A stretch of DNA of 64,000 nucleotides from the NCBI GenBank assembly GCA_902702965.1, contig CACRXP010000634.1:80389-144388 (forward strand). Reading direction: 5' to 3'. The notes beneath the pieces were generated by a model, which did no database searches, was not told the origin of the DNA, and saw only the letters and a list, made by a program, of their open reading frames with translations. The translations under genes were made by a program, and so were the position numbers. Shown one piece after another: positions 1-11,804 of the stretch. Source of the stretch: Spirometra erinaceieuropaei (Eukaryota; Platyhelminthes; Cestoda; Diphyllobothriidea; Diphyllobothriidae). Each line of letters starts with the position of its first letter. Within the stretch, counting starts at the first letter, position 1.

Positions 1-1433
1 GCTGGCCTAGTAGCTTAGGGTAGTTCGATGGGACCTTATAAATTACACGAAAAGCTTCGTTGGGGTCCACGCGATGTCCGGAATCGACAACATGCGCGAG
101 AATGGCGCTGTCTATTCTCCTAGTTTCACCTTTTGCCAGCCATTCGGGAAGGTGTTCGCGTATTCTCTTGGATAAGCGCCTACTCGTGCGACCAATATAA
201 CCTGCTCCTAAGGGGCAAGTGAAGGAATATATGCACATTGAGGTGGTCTGCGGTGGCAACTTATCCTTCCCTTCTCCACGTAAAATCGGGTTAGTGGAGA
301 ATGCTATTTGAACCCTTGCTGCTGGGAAGGTTCGCGAGACAGCTTGATCAAGGCGTCTCCTTAGGAGTTCACTCGCGGCGTCCCCTTGGAAAGGGACCTT
401 GAGGAACAAAGTCTTCTTTTCGGCGGTCGGTGTGGCGAGTTTGATCGGTCGTTCAGCAATATTCTTTTCAATAAACCTTTCAGGATATCCGTTTTCGCGA
501 AGGAAGTCCTGGATTTTTCTGAGCTCCTCCTCGATGCTATCTGTTGAGCAGATTTTTCTAGCCCTTTGTGCCAAACATCGGACTAGATTTCGTTTTGTTG
601 GAGGGGTACGAAACTGGCGAAGTTCGTGTATTGTCCAGACCAGGTTTTCTTCCGATAGACGCTTCTTCGGACACTCCCGTCAGGTCTCCTGCTTAGAAAA
701 ACATCTAAGAAGGGGAGCGAACCGGCCGTTTCCATCTCCAGTGTGAATTTGATCGACGGATGTGCCTGATTTGCCGCATCTAAGAGGGTTGCCACATCGG
801 TTTCTGCAGTGGCAATGGCAAAGATATCGTCAACATAGCGACCGTAATGTTTAAGCTTATCGATCTGTTCGCTTAGTTGGAATCTCTCCAATTTTCCCAT
901 GAAGACATCGGCTAGGAGAGGTCCAAGGGGTGAGCCCATAGCAACGCCGTCTACTTGTCTATAGAGTCGGTTGTCGAACAGAAACTGCACATTCAATGTG
1001 CATCTTAGTAATAGTTCCTTGAGTGTATTCACCGGAATCCCTATTTCCTGCTGGCTGGTAGATAGAAAATCACAAAGGTAGCCAACTGTCTCGGTGACCG
1101 GAACGTTAGTAAAAAGTGATGAGACGTCTAGCGAGAACATCACCATGCCGTTGACGTTAAGGTCTTTGATGTCGTCAATGAATTCAAAGGTATCTCGGTA
1201 GCTGCGTGGTGCTAGCTGACCCTGTACAGGCTTGAGTTTCTCTGCTAGCCACTTTGCTATCGCATGATACGGAGAGTTTCGCATGTCTAAAATAGGACGG
1301 ACTGGCAGGCCTTCCTTATGGATTTTAGGTAGGCCATATATTCGAGGGATATGTGTACCGACTGGTCGAAGCTGTTCTAGGTCACGGTCGCTTATGTGAC
1401 CCCCTGTGTGGAGCCTTCTTAGACAGTCGGAGA
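1..1433 (-). pseudogene. Penelope-like element family I, RT plus GIY-YIG, 5'-truncated
   Basis: This is the reverse transcriptase and GIY-YIG endonuclease of a Penelope-like retroelement. The RT frame runs from about 1433 down to 583. In order it shows IYGLPKIHKEGLPVRP, motif A (SLDVSSLFTNVP), motif B (MGSPLGPLLADVF) and an intact YVDD at 826-837. A one-base frameshift near 600 (the frame stops after QQNE) separates RT from the rest. The other frame stays open to the window edge and holds the endonuclease, with CIYSFTCPLGAGYIGRT around 190-240; the YIG tyrosine is at 197-199. The N-terminal third of a full PLE protein is absent, so the copy is 5'-truncated, and its 3' end lies beyond base 1. 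It looks young: one lesion and all visible catalytic residues kept. PLEs move by target-primed reverse transcription, with GIY-YIG as the nickase (family knowledge). Confidence 0.9.
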
Positions 1434-1446
1434 CTGCTATAAACCA

Positions 1447-1495
1447 GTCATATCCAACCCCGAAGTGTGGAAGAACCGAGGCTCGGACTCGCGGT
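1447..1495 (-). repeat. Short SINE-like fragment at the 5' edge of the PLE
   Basis: Read on the minus strand, this stretch (CGAGCCTCGG, then CCACACTTCGGGGTTGG and a TATGACTGG) resembles the SINE body seen at 27320-27380 and 41706-41750. It abuts the first recognisable RT codons. The PLE may have inserted into a SINE. The match is short. Confidence 0.4.
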
Positions 1496-1499
1496 CTGT

Positions 1500-1739
1500 T
1501 AGTTAGAAGTCCACGCCATTAAATCACACGGACAACGAGCCCGTTGCAAGTCTTTAATATCCGGACGATACGTATGCATTGTTGCCTCAGCAAAAAACGA
1601 AAGGGGGCGCCAGAGGGTCATGAAAGGCGAGGCAAATTTATGTATTCAACGCACGCAGGGCCTTGGAGGGACGGTGTTTTACTAATGTGAGCGGGGAAGG
1701 AAGGAGCGGGTGAAGACTGGGGTCGAAATAAGTAAGAAA
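1500..1739. other. Unassigned spacer between PLE and telomere-like repeats
   Basis: About 240 bases, relatively GC-rich, with a purine-rich stretch near 1690-1730. I see no gene or known repeat. It separates the truncated PLE from the CCCTAA-like tract. Confidence 0.4.
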
Positions 1740-2640
1740 ACCTAAACCCTAACCCTAAATATAGCCCTGCCTGCCAGCGCTATACATAAGAAAAAACCTT
1801 AAACCCACGCCGAAAACACATTTTAACATATAACACTAGCAGTTTAACCTAACGTGAAATATTTATGATAAAGATTTTACGTTAAAATCGAACACTATAC
1901 AGTAATCATAAAATCTAACCTTAAAACTTACGTAAATCCTTAACCTAACATAAAATTTAAGGTCTAGCACTAACCCTGACGTTAACCTAACCCTAGCCGT
2001 AAAACCGAAAAATAACCCTAAACCAAAACCTTAACCCTATCCATCACCCTTACTATAATCGGAAACCTAACCCTTATCCCAAATGCAACGATTACATATA
2101 AATTTGACTCTTACTATAAAACCTAACCAAAACCATAATTCTGGAACCTAAACTCAACCTTAAACCATAACCTAACACTATTCCTTATTCTTAGACTACC
2201 CATAATTATATTCGTAACATTAAAACCTAACCTTTGGCATAGCCCTAAAAGCTACCACTGACTATAGGCCTAAAACGTAACCCTAACTCTTTCCCTGACG
2301 CCAAAAGCTAACACTAACATAGAAACCTAACCCAAACACTATTTCTAATCATAAGACTAACCCTAAACCTAAACCCAATCGTAGCCTTAAAAACCTAACC
2401 GTAACCCCAAAACCTAATCCAAACCCTACTGTTAACCCTAACCCTAAAATCTAACCCTTACCGTAATTTTTAAACCTAAATCTAACTTTTACGGTAACAC
2501 TAAAATCCAACCATAACCCTAAACCCTAACATTAGCTGTAATCCTAACCGCAGCCTTTAAACCCACCCCTGACCTTGACCCTAAACATAACGATGAACTC
2601 CAACCCTACCCCGAGGCTAACGAACACAACGTCAAACCCT
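1740..2640. repeat. Degenerate interstitial telomere-like (CCCTAA) tract
   Basis: Over about 900 bases the sequence is dominated by variants of CCCTAA and AACCCTAA, with perfect short runs near 1745-1760 and 2430-2450 and heavy divergence elsewhere. The animal telomere repeat is TTAGGG/CCCTAA (established). The decay and the sequence on both sides make this an old interstitial block and not a living chromosome end. A family I PLE lies on each side: the left one points away (minus strand), the right one starts directly at the end of the tract. Confidence 0.85.
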
Positions 2641-2654
2641 ATACCTAAGCCAAG

Positions 2655-3560
2655 AAAATTGTCAAACACAAGAAAGGAAAATGTTAATCGGATAGATTTA
2701 TCCGCCGAAATATTGGGGAACGCGTTGAAAAGCCCACTGTTGCGACTGCGGAAACAAAAGATGTATTCATAAGATTGCCTTTAAAAGGAGACGCAGAGAG
2801 CGAACTTGTCCGACGGCGCTTAAATACAGCTAGCACGAAAGCATTCCTCACTGCGAATTTACGCGTATGTTTTACAAACTCTTCCTTCTACGTTTTGGAG
2901 ATAAAAAAACTACCGTTGGAGGCCACATCAATGTGCATCTACTCATTCACTTGCTCTTGTGGAGCAGGATAAATCGGCCGCACAACGAGACGCCTGGTAA
3001 AGAGGGTACTTGAACATATGCCCGCCTGGCTAGACAGAGGTGAGAGCCGGTCGATTTCGAGTTCTATTCTCGCGCATTTAATCGATACGAACCACCGGGC
3101 CGATGCCAAGAAAACATTTCAGGTTGTCTACCGTACACCAACATGCTTCTCTAAAGGCCTACGCCAACGGATACTAGCAACGGCCGAGGCAGTAGCGATA
3201 CGCTTAGTGAATCCGGTGTTATACTGTCAGAAAACTCTGACACAAGCGCTTTCGCTGCCGTGGCCAACGCCAACCCCAAGTGATGAAGCCATGCCGCCTC
3301 AAATCCCTAATCAGGATGATATTTACTCCGTGTACTCAACCCAAGAACATTACTCAAAGACTCTCTTACCCCCCTCACCTAGCTCTGACGACTAACACCC
3401 GCCGACCTTCTCATGCGGGCGGCGTGGGGATGATGAGTGTTAGTGACTTAATAGCCCTTGAGGCATCTGTAAACACTGTTGATTTTGTACATTTTCTTTC
3501 GTTCATGTAATTGAATTGGCCTGAGGAAGAATTTCCGAAAACGTGCGTTCGCCAACTTGA
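2655..3560 (+). pseudogene. Penelope-like element family I, 3' fragment with GIY-YIG domain and tail
   Basis: One reading frame (codons starting at multiples of 3) can be followed from about 2688 to the stop at 3393-3395. It encodes the RT C-terminus (FIRRNIGERVEKP, then VFIRLPLKGDAESEL) and the GIY-YIG domain (CIYSFTCSCGAG, then IGRTTRRLVKRVLEH and SILAHLIDTNHRAD), close in sequence to the element at 1-1433. It carries in-frame stops at 2685 and 2970-2972; the second falls on the codon expected to encode the YIG tyrosine. The non-coding tail ends near 3560 with CTGAGGA (3521-3527) followed by CCGAAAACG. The 5' side abuts the telomere-like tract, so only the last third of the element is present. 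Confidence 0.85.
3521..3545 (+). ncRNA. Possible hammerhead-ribozyme relic in family I PLE tail
   Basis: CTGAGGA fits the hammerhead core CUGANGA. After a short self-complementary stretch (GGAA with TTCC) comes CCGAAAACGTG. A working core would need a U-H cleavage site, but the bases here read GTG, so if this is a hammerhead it is probably dead. Hammerheads are known from PLE terminal repeats (established). Confidence 0.3.
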
Positions 3561-3873
3561 CTTTTTAAAATGTTAATCGTCTACTGAAATCAGTCATAAT
3601 ACGTCGGCAATAGCATATCGGAAGAAAAGGACGGGGTTTCTAGACCACACCGAAAAGCATTAGAATTTTCTTTAAAATTGAAAGGACGGTTATATACATA
3701 ATCAATGAAGTTTCTTCTACAGCGTGTGGAAATATGCGGTGCAGGTGCAATGCATATGACTTCCTATTAATCACAACAAAATAAATGTATCCGCTGATTT
3801 AATCGGTGGGTCTGGCAGCTACTACCAATGCTTCGCCTATCGGTATTAACTAAATGTGCCATTTACCTTTTTC
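3561..3873. other. Unassigned AT-rich sequence
   Basis: I see no coding pattern, repeat or RNA signal in this interval. Confidence 0.5.
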
Positions 3874-3876
3874 TTA

Positions 3877-4152
3877 CAGGCCCAGTGTGCGGCAATTATA
3901 AAACCAAGCAGAATATTTCTGTTGGTTTAATGTCCTTCGAAGTCCATTAAACCGCATCAACGAATCTGGAGTAACGGTGCAGCTAGGAAGCGGGTTGAAG
4001 GCAGCGACATGTGTGACAGTCTGGTTCACATATAAAAATGCACCTAAAGTCATTAAATTAGAAAGTGACTTAAAGGTCTCTGGGATACTTACAGGTGGAT
4101 GCATATGGGTGACGAGGAAGTGAACTTCATAGGTGATGACCACAAAAGTTAC
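3877..4152 (-). CDS. Candidate internal exon of an unrecognised gene
   Basis: An open frame of about 92 codons reads VITYEVHFLVTHMHPP, then SLMRFNGLRRTLNQQ and SAWFYNCRTLG. It has a possible acceptor at its start (AATGCAG before base 4152) and GTAAGA after CCT at its end (about 3872-3877). The composition (balanced hydrophobics, one sequon NQT, two cysteines) looks protein-like and the stretch matches none of the repeats here. I do not recognise the family. A chance open frame cannot be excluded, and there is no partner exon or paralogue in the window. Confidence 0.3.
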
Positions 4153-6182
4153 TGCATTCCAGTTTCACATTTTATGATTTTTGTAAGTCGATTGTAGCTG
4201 AGATAAAACCTACAGAGCAAAATGGAATCCACTTACTCTTATCGTGCGTTAACTAGTTTTCAGTGCCCTTCTTTACCGTTATGACTCAAAAGGTTTAACT
4301 CTACACGATTTACTCTTTTCACCATTACTCACACAACGATATTTCACGGTCAATGAATGTGTCTACCACGAAGTTAATTTATTGTACCGGTCCTAAAATA
4401 TCAGTCGAGATCCTCTTATCAAGTACCAGCAATTTGCGTCAATACTCCTACTGCTATATTCGGTTATCAGCGATTCGTATTGTTTCAAAGAAATTACTCT
4501 ACGCAAGTATGCATTGAGTTCCAAAGTGAGTTGAACAACTGACTGATACGGCCTAGCGTTTTTTGGAATGTCTGACGACTATGACAGCTTATGCTAAAAT
4601 CTCGCAGAAATTGTTAGTTTGAACGTTAGATAACCCAGTCACAATTGTTTCATTATCTATAGCTATATGTCAGCACCTGTTTGACTTATTGCGAACCCCA
4701 AGCAACGAACTACATACTTCTATTTCTTCTGCAGTATAATTTCCATTATATCCCGCCGCATGAAAACCATCTTGAATTCCTGATTGCCCGATTATAAGTA
4801 CAGGTTAGCACTGTTCGCATGGCGAGATGTAGCTAGTTTAGTGAGTTATCTTCGTTTAACAGGTCGTCTATAAATAGTGGCCTTGAGTTCTTCTGCCTTG
4901 CAGTACAGATAAGTCGTTTTTGTGAAATAAAATCAAATTTATCGGAACAATTGTCGCCGTGCCTATCGGTATGGTCGCATAAAGCACTCGAGTTGGCGGC
5001 TATTCACATCAAGTTAAAGCAGGCATAGACAGCAGAATTCGCTAAAACCAGTTAATTTTACAACAGCTTACCAATTGCACCCTGTTGTTGCATAACACAG
5101 AGAACAGGTGAGCAAATACATGGGTTTGGACCTTGACAAAGAAAACGAATGTAGAACAGCAAGCTCATCGGATACTGCAAGCAGACTGACCAATAAAATG
5201 GGTATTTTAAAACGCAACATTAGAAATACAATGGGGCAGCTAACACGCTGAGGGATTTCGTAAATCAAAAGGGCTCAGATCAGTCAGGGCAAGCTACGGT
5301 TGACCACGTGTTGCAACTGTTTACAGAGGTTGGGTTTCTCCCGCCGTATGTAGACTACAGGCAACGCAGTCATGGCGTTGTTCGTGCTCGAACTAGAACT
5401 AGATGTTTATGGGGGCAAACGAAAGACCGCTGTCAAAGTGGTGTTTTGTAATAGAAGACCGTTGAAAATTATTCTCCTGCTTTAGAAGTCATTTAGGCAA
5501 GTACTTAACTGGCCTGGTCGCCAGTTGCCTTTGCGTTTGCCCGCTGTACTTGCATCCGCAAATACATGTATGCAGCGTATCCTGCCCGGGCCGTCAGGAC
5601 ATCATGCCACAAACGCGTGACAAACGAACGATCAAGGTCATGGCCCCCTGTTCACACCGTCTTTGTGCTGATTGGCCACCCATCAGCCTATGACAGTCCC
5701 CCTTGACATATACCCGGTCGTTTCCACAAGCCTCCTCACTTGTGCTGTCTATCGTACTCAGTACACGTCCTATTTCCAATTAGCCTTCTGTTTTGCATAC
5801 ATAACATTGGCGACGCAGGATACGCTGGGCATGATACGCTGCAATTTACATTCGCAAAAACAATTTGACGTGGCGTTGCATAGTGTCTAGTTTATCGATC
5901 GCACGTACCAGGCGACCTGCAGTAAGATCGACAGATACATTTGCATTTTAACGTGTAAACACACGCAAACGTTTTACCTCCAACCCAAACACCTCGTGAC
6001 TCTTGAAAACCCAAGCAGTCCCTCGATGGGCGAACCTGGCAATTGAGTCGGTTTACGCAAAGAAACGAAGTGAAGCTCATAATTTCTTTAATGTTACAAG
6101 TTATTTGAACATAATAAATTGTTAAATGGAAATCCCGCATTCACGATATCCATAACTTCTACTGTTTTTATGGTGTTGACAA
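4153..6182. other. Unassigned intergenic sequence
   Basis: About 2 kb of AT-rich sequence with only short open frames. I see no repeat shared with the rest of the window. Confidence 0.5.
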
Positions 6183-6872
6183 TTACTGACGACAGTCCGT
6201 CGAGGGTGCATTTAAATAACCTCGCTTTAGGAATAAATAGAGGTCGCTTGCATCCATATTTGCCAGTTTTAGTAAATCGGGATTGACGGACTCATTCGCA
6301 CTGCCTGTAGAATTTGGGCCCAGGTTGGATAGCTCAAGTAAGGACAGCCGAATTAAATTTGGTGGATTATTTTCCTTATTCCAGTAAGTAATATCAAGAG
6401 TTGCAATTAGTGACAATCCATCTAGTTTATACCGAAAGCACTGCGTGCTTGTCAGGGCGTCATCAAAGCTATCAGGTTCTAGGACCTGTGATTGAAACAT
6501 TTAACAATTCAGGCACATTTAAATGAAATATCAAACAGGACATATGACTTAACGGGACATTTCCACATAGCATTTCGTCAAAGTGCCTAGAATTAACTTT
6601 CAATTATTCACTTACCCTCGATAAAACGATGAGTTCAGTGTTAGGTATTGAGGACAGGCATGTATACTGTAAATAGCTGGCAGGCCATATATCTCTTAAA
6701 AATGTGCAATCAAAGGACAAATTTGTGGGAACGATATTCATTGTAAATGTTAACAGTAAATTTCCGTAGGGCAGGTTTTTCTCAAAACTGAAATGATTTG
6801 CTCGTAGCACTAGGTATTTGGCAATATTATCCACTATAATTTCTTGGCCACTTCGTGGACACTTGGGAATTC
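6183..6872 (-). CDS. Unrecognised multicopy secreted-protein family, copy 1 (exons A and B)
   Basis: Function unknown. Exon A spans 6616-6872 (257 nt). It follows an acceptor CTTTTAG in phase 1 and ends AGG before GTAAGT (phase 0). Exon B spans 6183-6485 (303 nt with stop) after an acceptor CACAG; the intron is 130 bp. Exon A contains PKCPRSG, a likely helix (VDNIAKYLVLRAN), LSFDCTFLRD and YLQYTC. Exon B contains LIATLDITYW, PPNLIRLSLLEL, DASDLYLFLKR and a cysteine three residues from the end (CRQ). These landmarks recur in the copies at 16, 25 and 45 kb with the same exon lengths and phases, which argues strongly for selection on a protein. A signal-peptide exon is expected upstream (above 6872) but I could not identify it. 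Confidence 0.75.
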
Positions 6873-9290
6873 CTAAAAGTGAAATATTTAAAAGGCACTT
6901 TCCGCGAATAAAGGAAGTCAGAATAGATATTAGATGCATAATTGTTCGATAATGTCCTTTTGCATCGTGAAAAAGCCTGCTAAATCGGTTGGGCAGCTAC
7001 ATATGCAGTAATGACTGTCTGATGGAGTCATGTCTTTTACTTAGAATGCTATTTTAGTTGACCAACTGTCGAATTAAGGAAATTCGAGCGCCTTTGCAAT
7101 ATATCTTACAGACACTGAAGGTAATCACACTCTTATTTTTCAAACTTTTGTGAAAATACCAAAATTATTGTGGTTCTTTCGATCTGTTGTCCAAACATTT
7201 GTATTTAAACGTGAATAAACTGTAAGATGTCCTTTAGAAGACTCTCCATCTTTGTGTAAACAAAAATATTTTGGCATATGCAAAGGCGTGTGCAAATTTA
7301 TTGTGTGATATATCATTCATTTTTTATGAAGGTCTATGTGTGAAAGTGTTATCTGTCCAAAAATCTGGCCCAGCCAATCAACACACAACATGTTTCACCA
7401 GAAACGTCTTCGTGTCCCGATAAAATAAAAGTACACACGAAGAAGATAGATTGTGTTGGTAGGGCCGCAGCCGCTTTTCGCAGGCGCTTGCCATAGTTCC
7501 AAAAAATAAAAAGATTTATTTGAAATGAAACTAACCACTTTTAAAAGTGCAAGATCCGGCATAATGAAGTAAGAGGAGGAATATTATGAACGTCTTCATG
7601 TTTGCTGTCACGCGCACAAATGTCTGTCTTATAAACCACTGAGAGTGCAGTAACTAATGCTATGCGAAGACGGAGTGCCCACTGAATAATGAATGTGCGC
7701 ATAGTTAGACGCAACCTCTGGCGCGCCGGCAAACATTCAAAATTTATTTTAAGATTGCAAGCTACAATGTTTGATAATGATCATGTCGGGGTAGTTCGTG
7801 CATAGTGAAATGATAATCGACTCTCTTAGTTTTAGATTTGCGATTCTTTCGAGTTGTTCGTTTGTTTTAGCGACCGCCTTATGTGTCTAGGGTAGAACTG
7901 GTGCCTTATGTTTCGCCCTTACTCTGATGCTGCCCATGTTTTATTGGAAAAATTAAAATGTTCCAAGGACACATGCACATCTGACACATCGTTTTGGTTT
8001 TTAACTAAACAAGACAGCAATAATTTTATTCAGTGTTTTTATCACATGATATTCCAGAAATTGTAGTTGTGCAGTAAAACAAGATAAAGTAATGCAAAAG
8101 AACGTTGTCGAAAGAATAAATACAAGCATTTGGTCGCGGAATAGGAGAAGTGAACAATTTTGCGTATGCCACATAAAATATGTCCCGAAAGCTTACAATT
8201 TTCTTAGGAAATCCAACTGGCATATTCGGATGAATGTTCACAGAAGAAATCATCGGTATCGGCATCCATCTTAAAGACGTGTTTATTGTAGAGCTGGCCA
8301 AATTATTATGCATCGATGGCTGTTATCCTGACAATATTTGTATCGGCTACCACAAAAATGAAATAATAAATCTCCCATTCAGAGGTTGATGCTGCTGTAA
8401 CTGACATGCGCAAAAAGGCCTACTGGAAACCAGAGTGAATAGCCATCGGGATTTAAACATCCATGACTGTCAACCACAAGTCAATACCTTTAAACAACTA
8501 ACGCCAGTAGAGTTAAATTTCATCGCAGAAAATGGAATCGTGAATTCATAAAAATCTATCGCGACAACGGTCAATATGTCTACACAAATGCCAAAAAGAA
8601 GGTTTTTGTTAGCATAGGTGAATGAGAAACGTCTCTTTGAATCATTTTAGACACGATTTGATAGGCCCTGTGGCAGTTGTCGCCGACCTGATTGTACATT
8701 CAGGGTGTTGCTATTAAGCAAAATAATTCGCATGCTGATGCTGCCTCTCACCCAATGTCTCGATGTTGCATAGGCTGGTCAATTTCCCCATATGGGACCA
8801 ATGGGAATCAGACGATAATCATAGGCTCTCTTACGGCTGTAACTTATTACTAATATAGTTTTAGCAACACCTTCTTTTTGCTGAAAATTTGTATTGCTGC
8901 ATGTACGAAGTGCAAATGCATTGAACGTATTGTTCGCTAATATTTTGCAAATTCTCCACCACTTGTGCGCTGTTTTAGTTTCAAATTCCGTTTATTTGAG
9001 AGAAAGAAAGGATTTGGACCTTTGAACTTCCTATTTGTTTGCAAGGAAGCGAACTACATAAAAAGTTTGAATATGAAAACATGAAACAGCTACAGCCGTT
9101 TGTTTGTATTGACAAATTTTTCGAAACCAGACAGATAAACAACCTGTTGCAAGCGTAAAACCATTAATGTTACTAAATGCGCTGTACAGTAGTCTGTCAG
9201 TGGATAATAGGTGCTATCTCACTCTCTGAGGGAGAGGAGTCGATTGCCAAAATTAACATTTGACGGACCTACGAAAATAATACAAAATAA
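6873..9290. other. Unassigned sequence upstream of family copy 1
   Basis: About 2.4 kb, AT-rich. The first exon of the gene at 6183-6872 should lie in or beyond this region. I could not find a convincing ATG with a phase-1 donor. No repeats recognised. Confidence 0.45.
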
Positions 9291-9398
9291 ACGTTATTGA
9301 AATACAGGCAGTTGTATAATAACATTAATAAACTGTTCCAACGAAATGCTGAGAGGATGAGGGTCAGGTGACATCATCACGTTTAATAGTGCAGTGGT

Positions 9399-10290
9399 TC
9401 AGTTTGCACTTAAAACCTCGACGGAGGTGGACATGACGACATCTGTGGGCGAAGCTTTCCGGGCCTCAATTAATCTGTTTGAAAAGATGAACTTCCGAAT
9501 GTCCAGCCTGGCGTCAGTCACACGTAGGTTAAGTAGATGACCTCGGGGGTTCGTTATGGTCTTTAACTTAAAGAAATAAGCAGATATGAGACAGCAGCCC
9601 TGGCCGCGCATCATACGAAATGTTTCTATAAGGTCGCATCTTAGCTGTCTGTAACTCAGTGGAAAAAAGGCCGAAATTGGATAGTCGTGGTGCATAGGAT
9701 AGTGAACCCTGTCCACCCTGTTTGTTCGCCTTTAAACCTTCTCAAGTATATTAAGATTTTTAGATGTCTTGCGTTTCCACACCTGAGTACCGAACTCTAA
9801 CTTTGGCCGTGCCAATGTCTCAAAGATTTTTACAACGCAATCCTTGTTGAAGTTACAGAAAGCTCTCTTGACAAGATGAAAAACTAACATCGCGGATTAG
9901 CTACCTTCGAGCAGTGGAGTGACAGTTTTATAGAAGCCGGGACCCAAATACCCAAGTCTTTCGGGGCGTCAACCTTCTGCAACGGTATGTCATTTAGGTG
10001 GTAAACCCTTGGACTCAGAGATCGTGTCCTGACGACTTGCAGGACATTGCAAGTAGTCACTTTAAAGGGCAAAATCCAGTTCTATGACCCTTTCTCCAGT
10101 CGAGTCAGGTTTACCTGCAAGCGCTCTTCTTCAAATTCAGTTCGGGTGATGCTCCGAAGTTTAACATCGTAAGCGAAGACGGTGACACCACAATTCACTT
10201 CATTGACGCAATCGTTGACGTATATAATAAATGGAATAGGGCCAAGGACGGAGCCCTGATGAACACAGTTTTCAACCACTACCTCCGCCG
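9399..10290 (-). pseudogene. CR1/jockey-like LINE, 5'-truncated reverse transcriptase
   Basis: The 3' part of a non-LTR retrotransposon RT. Near 10279 it begins with QGSVLGPIPFIIYVNDCV. It continues through VTVFAYDVKL (motif C, normally FADD; the first Asp is now Tyr), NVLQVVRTRSLSPR, ILEKV (stop) RR, then FPLSYRQLRCDLIETFR and RGHLLNLRVTDARLD. Frames switch near 10075 and between 9717 and 9884, and there are stop codons, so it is dead. It corresponds to the LINE at 59.7-60.2 kb. Everything upstream of the RT palm is missing, the usual result of incomplete target-primed reverse transcription. Its truncated 5' edge meets a family II PLE fragment near 10300. Confidence 0.85.
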
Positions 10291-10304
10291 ACTACCTGTT
10301 ACCG

Positions 10305-10917
10305 GCATGTACGATTTGAGCAACTCGCGGCTCAGGCGATTATCCCTTCTCGCGAGAATTTCGGCTTCATCAAACTTGAATGTGTGTCCGAATCTCGTCA
10401 AATGGGCCGCGACCTGAGAGTTAGCTTTATTTATCTGTACAGCTGCCACGTGTTCGGCGATTCGCGTCAGGAGCAGTCATCCAGCTTAGCCAACGTGTTT
10501 GCTTTGTCTGCAACTGAGCCAGATCCGGTAAAGGACTCCAGATATTTCTTCTCGTGGCAGTGGGTCCTTTGGTCTCATCACCTAACGCCTCATGGTGGCC
10601 TCCGCTCTGTGCGCAACTCCAACCCCCAAGTGGTGAAGAAGGCGACTAACGTCCTCGGAAACTTTCATGATGTACGGATAGCTCGCCAGAATTTGCGGTC
10701 GGCGCGATTTTGTCGCTCGTCGCGTTTGCGCAGGCACCGGTTGACAAAGTTGCGCGGGTAATCATTTCTCGGAAAACCCGTCGAAGATATTGGAATTCGG
10801 CAAACTTGTCTTCCGATTCATTCCAGTGCGTCTCAACACGCCGAAATAACTGTCTTACGCAACTGCGTTTGTGGCTGATTGAGTGGTTACAGGTAAAGTT
10901 CAGAATTTGCGTCCTGT
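10305..10917 (-). pseudogene. Penelope-like element family II, minus-strand arm of an inverted pair
   Basis: From 10917 downwards this encodes the RT C-terminus (ILNFTCNHSISHKRSC, then LFRRVETHWNESEDK and FAEFQYLRRVF). It then runs, in broken frames, through the linker and GIY-YIG region. About 10310-10690 is the reverse complement of the plus-strand copy at 10985-11360; for example GCCGCGAGTTGCT and its complement occur in both. Frameshifts and stops abound. It lies head-to-head with the next entry and is truncated on its 3' side by the LINE at 9.4-10.3 kb. Confidence 0.8.
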
Positions 10918-10939
10918 GTTCGTCGCCTTTCTGAACACT

Positions 10940-11735
10940 TTGGTATTTCGGGCACCACAATCTTTGTGAACCATGACTCAAGCAACCGATCCCGTACATC
11001 AAGAACGTCTCCGAGGCCGTTAGTCGCCTTTTTGCACCACTTGAAGTTGGAGTTGCGCACAGACCGGAGGCCAACATGGGGCGTCCTGTAATGAGACCAA
11101 AAGACCTCTGCCACGACAAAAATATGGAGCCCTTTACCGGATCTGGTTCAGTTGCAGACAAAGCAAGTACGTAGGCAAAACTGGAAGACAGCTCCGGACA
11201 CGAATCGCCAAACACGTGGCAGCTGCACGGATAAATGACGCCAATTCTCCGGCCGCGGCCCAATCGACGAGGCCCGGCCACAAATTCAAGTTCGATGAGT
11301 CTGAAATTCTCGCGTGAAGGGATAATCGCGAGCCGCGAGTTGCTTGAGTCATGGTTCACAGGACCTCAGCCTATCAGCAAGTGCAACGACATGCCCCCTC
11401 CATATTCCGTGCTACTGCATAGACTAGGCAAAGCAATTGACCACTCGAAGAGCGCGCAAGCCGGGGAGCCAGATGACCGAGCAATCATCACGCCAGCATC
11501 CAACATGGATGATGAGATGTCAGCAATTAACAACTTGCATGCCGGCCATCAAGCAATTAGCGAACCAGCGGGAAACAATTCTTGAAGAATAGGAACATGG
11601 TTAATTGCTGTAGGTATGCGGTAGCATATCGACCGCATCCTATAAATACTGCGACTTCCTGCGCACGAGCCACCCTTTTCTGCAACCCTTTCTGATAATA
11701 GATTCCAGAGAAAATCCGAAACGTCAGGCGAATAA
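10940..11735 (+). pseudogene. Penelope-like element family II, plus-strand arm with 3' tail
   Basis: Reading plus: YIKNVSEAVSRLFAPL, VGVAHRPEA, VMRPKDL, then YVGKTGRQLRTRIAKH (GIY-YIG) and ELLESWFTGPQPISKCND, ending in an acidic tail (AIITPASNMDDEMSAI) with a stop near 11583. A 150-base non-coding tail follows, with CTGATAA (11692-11698) and GAAACGTCAGGC (11718-11729). The central cysteine-rich part of the endonuclease is scrambled, so this is a relic. Together with the minus-strand arm it forms an inverted duplication of about 375 bases per arm. Confidence 0.8.
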
Positions 11736-11804
11736 AGCCATTGTTCCGGCTATGGCTTCTTATTCTGATCTAGTTTCTGGAACTCGCATCTTCGCTTGTA
11801 TCGG

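Noticed and set aside
1740..2640. True chromosome end
   Set aside because: The repeats are heavily diverged and are followed on both sides by ordinary sequence and PLEs.
10646..11359. 237-codon minus-strand open frame as one gene
   Set aside because: Only its C-terminal third is PLE RT in sense. The rest is antisense to the plus-strand PLE arm, so the frame spans two inverted fragments by chance.
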